Of a DNA stretch of 64,000 bases, positions 30,301 through 39,210 are shown one piece after another. The stretch spans positions 3,410,001 to 3,474,000 of the forward strand of contig OY720102.1 of the NCBI GenBank assembly GCA_963082875.1. Direction: 5' to 3'. Source of the stretch: Corella eumyota. Its lineage: Eukaryota > Chordata > Ascidiacea > Phlebobranchia > Corellidae. Both the position numbers and the translations under genes were made by a program. Position 1 is the first letter of the stretch. The number at the start of each line of letters is the position of its first letter. The notes beneath the pieces are model-generated. The model worked only from the letters and a program-made list of their open reading frames with translations, made no database searches and was not told where the DNA came from.

Positions 30301-31300
30301 GCGAAAATTTAGTAAATATGTCATAACTTTATTAATATTAAATATTTTTTCATAATTTTTTGAAATAGGATATTTAGACCAGTGCGGTTCTATTGGTTTG
30401 GTTTAAATTCGATTTAAATTTTTTAATTTTTTTTGAAATTTTTATTGGCTCACTTTATATAGTACCAATTTATGGGGCGAGGGGGGGGCAATACTTTTTT
30501 GCCCTAACTTTTTTATTTTTGAATTTTTTCGCAAATTTCTTTATCTCTTATGTTAGTTAGGGCAATGCGCATTAAATAAGATGTTTAATTTTGGGATTTG
30601 AAATTTTGCGAAAATTTAGTAAATATGTCATAACTTTATTAATATTAAATATTTTTTCATAATTTTTTTAAAATAGGATATTTAGACCAGTGCGGTTTTA
30701 TTGGTTTGGTTTAAATTCGATTTAAATTTTTCAATTTTTTTGAAATTTTTATTGGCCCACTTTATTTAGTACCAATTTATGGGGGGGGGGGGGCAATAAT
30801 TTTTTGCCCTAACTTTTTTATTTTTTGATTTTTTCGCAAATTTCTATATCTCTTATGTTAGTTAGGGCAATGCGCATCAAATAAGATGTTTAATTTCGGT
30901 ATTTGAAATTTTGCGAAAATTTAGTAAATATGTCATAACTTTATTAATATTAAATATTTTTTCATAAATTTTTTGAAATAAGATATTTAGACCAGTGCAG
31001 TTTTATTGGTTTGGTTTAAATTTGATTTAAATATTTTAATTTTTTTGAAATTTTTATTGACCCACTTGATATAGTACCAAATTATGGGAGGGGGGGGGGG
31101 CAATAATTTTTTGCCCTAACTTTTTTATTTTTGGATTTTTTCGCAAATTTCTTTATCTCTTATGTTAGTTAGGGCAATGCGCATCAAATAAGATGTTTAA
31201 TTTCGGAATTTGAAATTTTGCGAAAATTTAGTAAATATGTCATAACTTTATTAATATTAAATATTTTTTCATAATTTTTTTGAAATAGGATATTTAGACC
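27400..31300 (+). repeat. Duplicated nine-monomer block (~2.73 kb offset)
   Basis: Three rare G-tract variants recur in the same order: GGGCGGGGGGG at about 27,440 and 30,172, TATGGGGCGAGG at about 27,742 and 30,472, and ACCAAATTATGGGAGG at about 28,344 and 31,076. The offset is about 2.73 kb, or nine monomers. Monomers from 28.6 to 30.1 kb lie between the two copies. Confidence 0.75.
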
Positions 31301-31682
31301 AGTGCGGTTCTATTGGTTTGGTTTAAATTCGATTTAAATTTTTTTGAAATTTTTATTGGCCCACTTTTTTAGTACCAATTTATGGGGGGGGGGGGGGCAA
31401 TAATTTTTTGCCCTAACTTTTTTATTTTTGGATTTTTTCGCAAATTTCTTTATCTCTTATGTTAGTTAGGGCAATGCGCATCAAATAAGATGTTTAATTT
31501 CGGTATTTGAAATTTTGCAAAAATTTAGTAAATATGTCATAACTTTATTAATATTAAATAATTTTTCATAATTTTTTGAAATAGGATATTTAGACCAGTG
31601 CGGTTCTATTGGTTTGGTTTAAATTCGATTTAAATTTTTAAATTTTTTTTGAAATTTTTATTGGCTCACTTTATATAGTACC

Positions 31683-31842
31683 TTTTTAACTAACTAACTA
31701 ACTTTACTTCTGCCTAGATTCGAACCTGACAACTATAAGTCTCCAACTACCTCAACATAACCACTCAGCCACGAGAGAACTTGAAAATATGCTGCGAAAA
31801 CTTCAATGTAAGTGCGCAACTCGAAATACTTAAAAAAAAAAT
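31683..31842 (-). repeat. tRNA-derived SINE core inside the satellite
   Basis: On the minus strand the sequence reads as a tRNA-like head. A CTCGTGGCTGAGTGGTTA segment resembles the A box of Leu/Ser-type tRNAs. A CAGGTTCGAATCT B box follows about 40 bases later, and then a (GTTA)n tail. On the left the array monomer stops abruptly after TATATAGTACC. On the right the sequence becomes a monomer end in the opposite orientation. The head has tRNA-like boxes but does not look like an intact tRNA gene. Related copies lie after the gap and at 34,723. Confidence 0.65.
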
Positions 31843-31880
31843 TAAAAATTTAAATCGAATTTAAACCAAACGAATAGAAC

Positions 31881-32080
31881 NNNNNNNNNNNNNNNNNNNN
31901 NNNNNNNNNNNNNNNNNNNNNNNNNNNNNNNNNNNNNNNNNNNNNNNNNNNNNNNNNNNNNNNNNNNNNNNNNNNNNNNNNNNNNNNNNNNNNNNNNNNN
32001 NNNNNNNNNNNNNNNNNNNNNNNNNNNNNNNNNNNNNNNNNNNNNNNNNNNNNNNNNNNNNNNNNNNNNNNNNNNNNNNN
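31881..32080. other. Assembly gap of exactly 200 N
   Basis: This is a run of exactly 200 N, a length typical of a placeholder. The 109-110 bases before the gap (31,772-31,880) are repeated identically just after it (32,081-32,190), both starting ACGAGAGAACTTGAAAAT and ending AACGAATAGAAC. The two sides therefore look like unmerged overlapping contig ends, or a collapsed tandem repeat, and the true gap size is unknown. Confidence 0.95.
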
Positions 32081-32145
32081 ACGAGAGAACTTGAAAATAT
32101 GCTGCGAAAACTTCAATGTAAGTGCGCAACTCGAAATACTTAAAA
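32081..32145 (-). repeat. Partial SINE core, duplicated across the gap
   Basis: This segment repeats the end of the tRNA-like core seen before the gap and runs into an inverted satellite monomer. It is probably the same DNA assembled twice, not a second insertion. Confidence 0.6.
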
Positions 32146-34315
32146 AAAAAATTAAAAATTTAAATCGAATTTAAACCAAACGAATAGAACCGCGGTATAA
32201 ATATCCTATTTCGAAAAAAATATTTAATATTAATAAAGTTATGACATATTTACTAAATTTTTGCAAAATTTCAAATCCCGAAATTCAACATCTTATTTGA
32301 TGCGCATTGCCCTAACTAACATAAGAGATAAATAAATTTGCAAAAAAATCCAAAAATAAAAAAGTTGGGGCAAAAATTTATTGCCCCCCCCCCCATATAT
32401 TGGTACTATATAAAGTGGGCCAATAAAAATTTCAAAAAAATTGAAAAATTTAAATCGAATTTAAATCAAACCAATAAAACCGCACTGGTCTAAATATCCT
32501 ATTTCAAAAAAATTATGAAAAAATATTTAATATTGATAAAGTTATGACATATTTACTAAATTTTCAAAAAGGCAATGTGCATAAAATAAAATGTTTAATT
32601 TAGAGATTTGAAATTTTGTGAAAATTCAGTAAATATCTCATAACTTTATTAATATTAAATATTTTTTTATAATTTTGTCGAAATAGAATATTTGGACCAG
32701 TGCGGTTCTATTGGTTTGGTTCAAACTCAATTTAAAATTTTTAATTTTTTTGGTAATCAGTTAGTACACGTCGAAAATTTTCGGCCCAAATTTCCAAAAT
32801 TTATTCACCCCAAATTGGCCCAAACTTTGTCAGAATGTAACTAACATGAGAGATAAAGAAATTTGCGAAAAAATCCAAAAATAAAAAAGTTAGGGCAAAA
32901 AATTATTGCCCCCCCCCCCCCCCCATAAATTGGTACTATATAAAGTGGGCCAATAAAAATTTCAAAAAAATTGAAAAATTTAAATCGAATTTAAACCAAA
33001 CCAATAGAACCGCACTGGTCTAAATATCCTATTTCAAAAAAATTATGAAAAAATATTTAATATTAATAAAGTTATGACATATTTACTAAATTTTCGCAAA
33101 ATTTCAAATCCCGAAATTAAACATCTTATTTGATGTGCATTGCCCTAACTAACATAAGAGATAAAGAAATTTGCAAAAACATCCAAAAATAAAAAAGTTA
33201 GGGCAAAAAATTATTGCCCCCACCCCCCCATAAATTGGTACTATATAAAGTGGGCCAATAAAAATTTCAAAAAAATTGAAAAATTTAAATCGAATTTAAA
33301 CCAAACCAATAGAACCGCACTGGTCTAAATATCCTATTTCAAAAAAATTATGAAAAAATATTTAATATTAATAAAGTTATGACATATTTACTAAATTTTC
33401 GCAAAATTTTAAATCCCTAAATTAAACATGTTATTTGATGCGCATTGCCCTAACTAACATGAGAAATAAAGAAATTTGCAAAAAAATCCCAAAATAAAAA
33501 AGTTAGGGCAAAAAATTATTGCCCCCCCCCCCCCCATAAATTGGTACTATATATAAAGTGGGCCAATAAAAATTTCAAAAAAATTGAAAAATTTAAATCG
33601 AATTTAAACCAAACCAATAGAACCGCACTGGTCTAAATATCCTATTTCAAAAAAATTATGAAAAAATATTTAATATTAATAAAGTTATGACATATTTACT
33701 AAATTTTCGCAAAATTTTAAATCCCTAAATTAAACATCTTATTTGATGCGCATTGCCCTAACTAACATGAGAGATAAAGAAATTTGCGAAAAAATCCAAA
33801 AATAAAAAAGTTAGGGCAAAAAATTATTGCCCCCCCCCCCCCCCCCCCATAAATTGGTACTATATAAAGTGGGCCAACAAAAATTTCAAAAAAATTGAAA
33901 AATTTAAATCGAATTTAAACCAAACCAATAAAACCGCACTGGTCTAAATATCCTATTTCAAAAAAATTATGAAAAAATATTTAATATTAATAAAGTTATG
34001 ACATATTTACTAAATTTTCGCAAAATTTTAAATCCCTAAATTAAACATGTTATTTGATGCGCATTGCCCTAACTAACATGAGAGATAAAGAAATTTGCGA
34101 AAAAATCCAAAAATAAAAAAGTTAGGGCAAAAAATTATTGCCCCCCCCCCCCATAAATTGGTACTATATAAAGTGGGCCAATAAAAATTTCAAAAAAATT
34201 GAAAAATTTAAATCGAATTTAAACCAAACCAATAGAACCGCACTGGTCTAAATATCATATTTTAAAAAAATATTTAATATTGATAAAGTTATAACATATT
34301 TACTAAATTTTCAAA
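32146..34315 (-). repeat. Satellite array, inverted orientation
   Basis: About seven monomers of the same satellite lie here in reverse orientation: C runs instead of G runs, GCACTGGTCTAAATATCC instead of its complement. C runs are at about 32,384, 32,909, 33,217, 33,522, 33,830 and 34,140. The monomers are more diverged from the forward array than the forward monomers are from each other. The array is interrupted at about 32,565-32,840 by a forward, diverged monomer. Confidence 0.9.
32565..32840 (+). repeat. Diverged forward monomer with a non-satellite tail
   Basis: At about 32,565 the inverted monomer folds back (ACTAAATTTTC then AAAAAGGCAATG) into a diverged forward monomer. It ends in a tail absent from the main array: a CAGTTAGTACACGTCG segment, then CGGCCCAAATTTCC and CCAAATTGGCCCAAAC. 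The inverted array resumes after GTCAGAATGTAAC. The same junction and tail recur at 34,307-34,576. Confidence 0.75.
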
Positions 34316-34418
34316 AAGGCAATGCGCATAAAATAAAATGTTTAATTTAGAGATTTGAAATTTTGCGAAAATTTTGTAAATATCTCATTACTTTATTAAT
34401 ATTAAATATTTTTTTCAA

Positions 34419-34932
34419 AATAGGATATTTAGACCAGTGCGGTTCTATCGGTTTGGTTTAAACTTAATTAAAATTTTTAATTTTTTTGGTAGTCAGTTAG
34501 TACATGTCAAAAATTTTCGGCCCAAATTTCCAAAATTTATTTACCCCAAATTGGCCCAAACTTTGTCAGAATGTAAAATAGGGGGCGCTAAATCGAATAA
34601 AAGTAGTCACATCGCTTTATCTTATGTAGTTTTTAAGTAATTCACCAATTTGTGCGAAAAAAAAAAGTTTTTTTTTTTATTTCTGATTTAATTTTTTATA
34701 TCTCTTGTATTTCTAATTTAACTGACTAACTAACTAATCTTACTTCTGCCTAGATTCGAACCTGACAACTACAAGTCTACAACTACCTCAACATAGCCAC
34801 GAGAGAACTTGAAATTACGCTGCAAAAACTTTAATGTAAGTGTGTAACTCGAAATACTTAAAAAAAAAATTAAAAATTTTAAATCGAATTTAAACTAAAC
34901 CAATAGAACTGCACTGGTCTAAATATCCTATT
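34419..34932. mobile_element. Fold-back (TIR) element with satellite-like arms
   Basis: The left arm (34,419-34,487) and right arm (34,863-34,932) are inverted copies of about 70 bp. Both correspond to the part of the satellite monomer from TAGGATATTTAGACC through the AATTTTT stretch. Between them lie the CGGCCCAAATTTCC tail, an AT-rich stretch and a tRNA-like SINE core on the minus strand (34,723-34,850). It resembles a MITE or fold-back element and carries no transposase. Flanking target-site duplications were not recognised. The relation to the satellite is seen directly; the direction of descent is inferred. Confidence 0.6.
34723..34850 (-). repeat. tRNA-derived SINE core, second copy
   Basis: This is the same element as at 31,683: on the minus strand a GTTGTCAGGTTCGAATCT B-box region and a GTTAGTTAGTT tail. 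Here the A-box region is shortened by about eight bases relative to the first copy, so this copy is unlikely to be transcribed from its own promoter. Confidence 0.6.
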
Positions 34933-35114
34933 GCTGGTGTTTTCATATGTTGGTTGTGGTTGCTTTAGAGAAAGGGTAAATCCTGCAATGTTAAAACTTT
35001 TTAAAAGTTAATATTTCTCAGTAATTCGAAAAAAAACATTTTTGAATAAGCTGAACAATAGTGCAATTATGAGCTAAACAAAAAAGTTTTATCATGTTGA
35101 CATAAATAGTTTTA

Positions 35115-35400
35115 TTTTTAGCTACCAGATTTTAGTCACCTGTTTCTACAACTTTTTTTCAACCAGCAGTTATTTATTTAAAACAACCAATCAATTGGAA
35201 AATGTGATCAACCCAAGCAGCAAAAACATAGTGGCATAAGTTCCATGAGTTGCCAGATATGAAATTGTATTCACTGCAAAAAATATAAACAAAATTTAAT
35301 TATATGTCAGAATTAAAAAATACAAACATCTAAATTAAATTGTATTGCACTCAGGTAGTAGATTTCATATTTAAAAATAAAAGTTAACAAATCAATGATT
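35115..35400 (+). repeat. Dispersed repeat, copy 1
   Basis: Shared with copy 2 in order: CACCTGTTTCTACAACTT or TACCTGTTTCCACAACAT, an AGCAGTT box, AACCAATCAA, AACC(C)AGCA, GAATTGTATTCACTGCAAAAA or its near match, and a GTAGATTTCATATTTAA-type end. The family is unknown. No coding capacity was seen. Confidence 0.55.
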
Positions 35401-35847
35401 GGTAAGTGTGGGATAAACGATGGTTTGTTCCTACTAAAATGTTTCACATTCATTATTTTTTACCTAAGCTTTTTTTTCCTCTAGCTTGTTGGTCCGCACG
35501 ATTTTAAAGTTTTTTCGTTCCTCTGGAAGTAAGCTAGTGACAACGCTTGAGGCAGAATTTCTAAGTGCAAAGCTAATCGAATGCCTTTAGTCTTTCTATG
35601 GTTGGTTTTGTTTCCTGCAACAGACACGTTTTTGTCATTTCTCCCACTACGAAACTTTTTTTTTGTGTTTTTCAGACGTCTTCTGCTGCAGATTTTACTT
35701 GAATCGTTGCTTCATTTAAAATGTCCGGTTGCTCGTTCTTTATTAAAACTTCTATTTCAAGAAGTATTTGAAAGGATAGTTCGAAATAATCAGGACCAAC
35801 TCAAAATAGTTACAATAATACAATTCAACTGAAAATAATCAACAAAA

Positions 35848-35980
35848 ATCTAAAGCTAGAACTTGTTTAACTGACTTAGAAATGGCAACAAAACTAAAGG
35901 TGTTAGTGACGTAGACAAAAGGGCGTTAAACCGGAAAGATTAGGGTGATACAACAAAACACTGTACATAAACACACTTAA
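35848..35980 (-). repeat. Partial LTR-like sequence
   Basis: About 130 bp match, in reverse orientation, the first part of the LTR-like segment at 42,127-42,405. Shared blocks include GACGTAGACAAAA, GTTAAACCGGAAAGAT-type and ACAAAACACTGTACATAAAC. It is a fragment of the same fossil family at a second site. Only this end of the repeat was recognised. Confidence 0.55.
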
Positions 35981-35989
35981 ATCTGTTAC

Positions 35990-36470
35990 ACAATACATTA
36001 ACTTCGTTAACGTTGTTTAGTTAAATTAAATCGAACGTAACGGAAGTTATCGATACCTGTTAATGTTAAAATTTTATTAAAACAAACAAAGAAACGACCT
36101 TTTTTAAAAAAAATTAGTTTTTATCTTAGTTGATATTTTATCTGAACGAACTTAAGTTTAAAGGATGTTTTTAAAAATAGCATAATAGCCCAAATAACAA
36201 CAGCCGGATAGTAGTTACATACATCGTTTAAAAATTGCAACGTTTAAACCTGATAAAAGGCAAAATTAAACAAATATAAACCTATAATACCACGATTTTC
36301 TTGTAAAAATAATGAATTAATGGACTTAATTTAACGGAAGCACAATTTAACAAAAGTTAACAGGTCCGATAACAATTTATAAAGTTAACTTAAAAGTTAA
36401 GTTACTACGCAAAAGTTAACTTTGTTAATTAAAGGGTAACGATTAACAGTTTAGTGCTCACCTCAACCAC
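35990..36470. mobile_element. Probable MITE-like element
   Basis: The stretch is rich in GTTAAC-type words. It holds an inverted pair: GTTATCGATACCTGTTAA near 36,046 and, in reverse complement, GTTATCGGACCTGTTAAC near 36,361-36,378. The outer limits are uncertain and no target-site duplication was identified. It has no coding capacity, so any mobility would depend on a transposase from elsewhere. Confidence 0.35.
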
Positions 36471-36504
36471 GCACGTTACAATACAGTTTAATTGTTTTGT
36501 TAGG

Positions 36505-36785
36505 CATTTAGTTACCTGTTTCCACAACATTTCTTCTAATAGCAGTTGTTCATATATAAAAACCAATCAAATGAAAAGTACATCTAATCCAACCAGCAAC
36601 AAAATTGGAGTAAAAGTTTCCTGACCTTCCAGTAATAACTTGTTCACAGGCTTAACTAATTGAATTGTATTCACTGCAAAAATATATAAACAACATTAAA
36701 TTATAAGCCGAAGCTACAAAATGCTAACACCTAAAAGTAGTTTTTGTTTTGTTGCCATAAGGTAGCAGATCTTATATTTAACTAG
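36505..36785 (+). repeat. Dispersed repeat, copy 2
   Basis: This is a diverged copy of the repeat at 35,115-35,400, colinear with it, with the best match around TTGAATTGTATTCACTGCAA. The two lie 1.4 kb apart in the same orientation. They could be two insertions of one family or an old local duplication. Confidence 0.55.
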
Positions 36786-38295
36786 ATTTATTTGATAAAT
36801 AAAAAATGGTTCGAATTAATTTGATTATTTTGAAAATTAATCTTTATTGTGAATAAAGATATGCATAAACATTACTTAATAAAAAATATTAGCAAAACTA
36901 ATTAATCAAATATCACATCCATATATATACCTTTTTTTTATCACATCCATATATATACCTTTTTTTTTCAAAAATTTTAAAACAAAATTGATTCAAAAGT
37001 TTTAAAATATCAATCTTTAAATTTTAGTAAACAATTAGATATTTAATTGCAATAAACAAAAAAAAGTTTTTAACTGATTTCCTCTTATTGGTATTCATAT
37101 TCATTAGACCAACATTCTGATATTAAAATTGGTCTTTAATTTTTTAATCAAAAAAGAAGCATTTAAATATATATATTAAACAAACAAAAATTAATTTTTT
37201 AACCCAGTTTTAAGATGTCAATATCAGGATATATATTAAACTAAATTTTGAATTTTTAAAATTGATTTTTTTAAAATAAACAAGCATCCTATAATAAACA
37301 AACAAAAAATTATTTTTTAAATATATTTTTTAATTAATTTTATTATAAAATACTTTAAATATATACTAAATTTAATGCTTAATAACAAACTTTAATTTTT
37401 AATGAACAAACAAGAATTTAAATATAATAAACAAACAAAAATTGAATTTTTATGCTATTTTTGAGTTAATAATTTCATATATAATATAAAACTGACCAAA
37501 ATTTAAAAACCTAATAACAATCTTTAAATTTTAATAAATAAACAAGCAATTAGCAATAATTAAATTTTAAAAATAGGAGGATTGGAACACAATCTGACAA
37601 TGAGACAATATTATTATAAATAAAATACTAAAATTTTAGAACTTTAAATACACAAGATCAAGAGTTATTCTATTTTAAAATTCTGATAAGTAAGAATAAA
37701 AATAATACTGACAATACCAATATGTTTCGACAGTTCGAAATCTAAGATTTCGAACCATAATTATAAAAAAAAATAACCAAAACAGATCATTGGCAAATCT
37801 GGGAAAAACAGTAGTGTATGGTCCTACTAAAATATTTTACTTACTTGCTGGCATGTCTTGTCTAATTGTCGAGTTGTTTTAACATTTTTCTATGTTTTTC
37901 TTGGTAGACTTAATGGAACTAAAATTTGATCCATTCTACAGACTTACTGTAGTTGTTTTTCTCTAATCTTGTAAAACTAATTTTAAAATGCGTGCCAAAA
38001 ACAATAACAAACTTGGTCCAGAGTTTCCAAACAATAAACGGCTAAAATATTTTTTATACAATTTTTTTAAATATGTATAAATTTAGTTCCACTGAAATAG
38101 CAAAACTAAATACTTTTAAAAATTAAAAAAAATTTACAGTTTCGTTCTAACATATTATTAAAAAATGTTTTTATGCATTTTAAGAACTTAACATAAAACA
38201 TTACAACTTCTGTTGTTCAATAAACACAGCATAAATAAAATATTTTTGAGGTGCGCTTTGGTTATTTCTCTTAATTTTATATTTTAAACGTCCAA

Positions 38296-38622
38296 ATGAG
38301 CTACCAGTTGTACCGAAACACAACTCTGGGCAACAGCCTACAAGAATCGTTGGACGAATTAATTCAAAGTCAGCAAATAACACCCCAACTTGCTCTGCGT
38401 GTTCTTTTAGAATTTGACAAAGCAATAAATCATGGACTATCGTCCCGAGTTCGAAATCGGGTTGTTTTTAGTGGGGATTTGAACACTTACCGTTTTTGTG
38501 ACAACGTGTGGACTTTTGTTTTAAAGAACGCTGTTTTTAATGACTGTCTGGATAAAGTGAAAGTTGGAAAAGTTAAAATTGTTGCCTGCGACGCTAAAAA
38601 TGCAGTAACTAAAGATGAATAA
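38296..38622 (+). CDS. GTF2A2: Transcription initiation factor IIA gamma subunit
   Basis: TFIIA gamma is the small subunit of TFIIA. It binds TBP at the TATA box with TFIIA alpha/beta and steadies the pre-initiation complex of RNA polymerase II in the nucleus. The 108-residue reading starts [19 protein letters not shown], followed by [19 protein letters not shown], and later has [20 protein letters not shown] and VKIVACD. These match the human 109-aa protein almost word for word through the N-terminal helical bundle (about 1-50) and the beta-barrel (about 51-100). The coding region is a single uninterrupted exon. The ATG is chosen because the family starts exactly there. An AATAAA lies at 38,624-38,629, only two bases past the stop, so a later signal may be the one used. 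It converges with ATG14. An intact retrocopy remains possible, but nothing in the frame looks decayed. Confidence 0.95.
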   Translation: MSYQLYRNTTLGNSLQESLDELIQSQQITPQLALRVLLEFDKAINHGLSSRVRNRVVFSGDLNTYRFCDNVWTFVLKNAVFNDCLDKVKVGKVKIVACDAKNAVTKDE

Positions 38623-39210
38623 CAATAAATCACAAACTGATACTTTTATTTGCCGTTTACTGATAAAAACTCTGTACATATTGCTGTTAAATGACTGGCA
38701 TACCTAGTTATTCCTCCAGCAACACCTGTACTGCATAGAATTTAACTAAAGCAAATTTCATTAAATGTTTTGAGGTTTAAGTTGTCTTTACATTTTAGAA
38801 GATACATTGATGCAATTAAATGTAATATCCCTTTTTATTTAATTTTTATTAAATATCTAAGCTTTCTTTATATACAATGGAAAACTATCAAAGCCGGGAA
38901 ATTTACTGTGTATTCAATTTTTGTTTACTGAGTTACTTAAATATTGTGTACAGAACCATTTTTTTGCATTATTGATAAGCTGATATTCATTATTTTAATG
39001 CAAATATGCTGTAAACATTTTGTTACAATAAATATAATCTTCGATTGTAAATTTAAGCACCTAAAAACTTACAAAAAGTAGTACAGTAAAAATTAAAATA
39101 AAATGTGTACACAAAGCTATACATAAAAAATAAGGACAATTTAAAAAAAAATGTAGCCTAAAACCTTTAAAATAAAACTAGTTTCTTGTGTATTAAAATA
39201 GCTCAGTTTT
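38623..39210. other. Intergenic spacer between convergent genes
   Basis: AT-rich 3' flanks of TFIIA gamma (+) and ATG14 (-). No RNA gene, repeat or conserved frame was recognised. Confidence 0.6.

Larger units (their letters stand above)
1..31682 (+). repeat. Satellite array, ~303-bp monomer, forward orientation
   Basis: Head-to-tail array of about 104 monomers that is cut by the window start. Spacing between successive GACCAGTGCG landmarks (261, 563, 865, 1170, 1463, 1760, 2063, 2366, 2666) is 293-305 bp. Each monomer has, in order, a TTTTTATTGGCCCACTT-type box, TAGTACCAAT, a G run of about 6-21, CAATAATTTTTTGCCCTAAC, a CGCAAATTTCTTTATCTC box, GTTAGTTAGGGCAATGCGCAT, an AT-rich part with TTAATATTAA, and TTTAGACCAGTGCGGTTCTA. 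Monomers differ mainly in G-run length, a CATCAAATAA or CATTAAATAA choice, GCCC or GTCC, and a few small indels. Length differences come mostly from the G run. No gene is present: the short minus-strand frames seen here are readings of the monomer, with the G run read as proline. Confidence 0.97.
34933..38295. other. AT-rich non-coding spacer with several dispersed repeats
   Basis: No gene is supported here. The stretch holds a diverged pair of repeats (35,115-35,400 and 36,505-36,785), a partial LTR-like copy (35,848-35,980), a probable MITE (35,990-36,470), and a 29-bp direct duplication near 36,908-36,966 (CACATCCATATATATACC twice). A short repeat echo GTCCTACTAAAATATTTTAC near 37,821 matches GTTCCTACTAAAATGTTTCA near 35,428. 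From 37.0 to 38.2 kb the sequence is low-complexity AT-rich with many ACAAACAAAAA runs. The 83-codon frame at 35,581-35,832 has no recognisable domain. Confidence 0.7.

Noticed and set aside
1-31682. CRISPR-like regular repeats
   Set aside because: The whole ~303-bp unit is repeated without unique spacers, in an animal-type genomic context; this is a tandem satellite.
1-31682. Telomeric repeat array
   Set aside because: TTAGGG and CCCTAA occur once each per monomer and never in tandem.
31683-31842. Functional tRNA gene
   Set aside because: A- and B-box-like blocks are present, but I could not fold a full cloverleaf with an acceptor stem, and the copies carry a (GTTA)n tail as in SINEs.
31842-32129. 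Open frames across the N gap
   Set aside because: They run through 200 unknown bases and are meaningless.
34437-34640. 67-codon frame
   Set aside because: It lies in a diverged satellite monomer and its tail, with no domain and a composition that follows the repeat.
35581-35832. 83-codon hydrophobic frame
   Set aside because: No recognisable domain; leucine/phenylalanine-rich reading of T-rich DNA, next to repeats.
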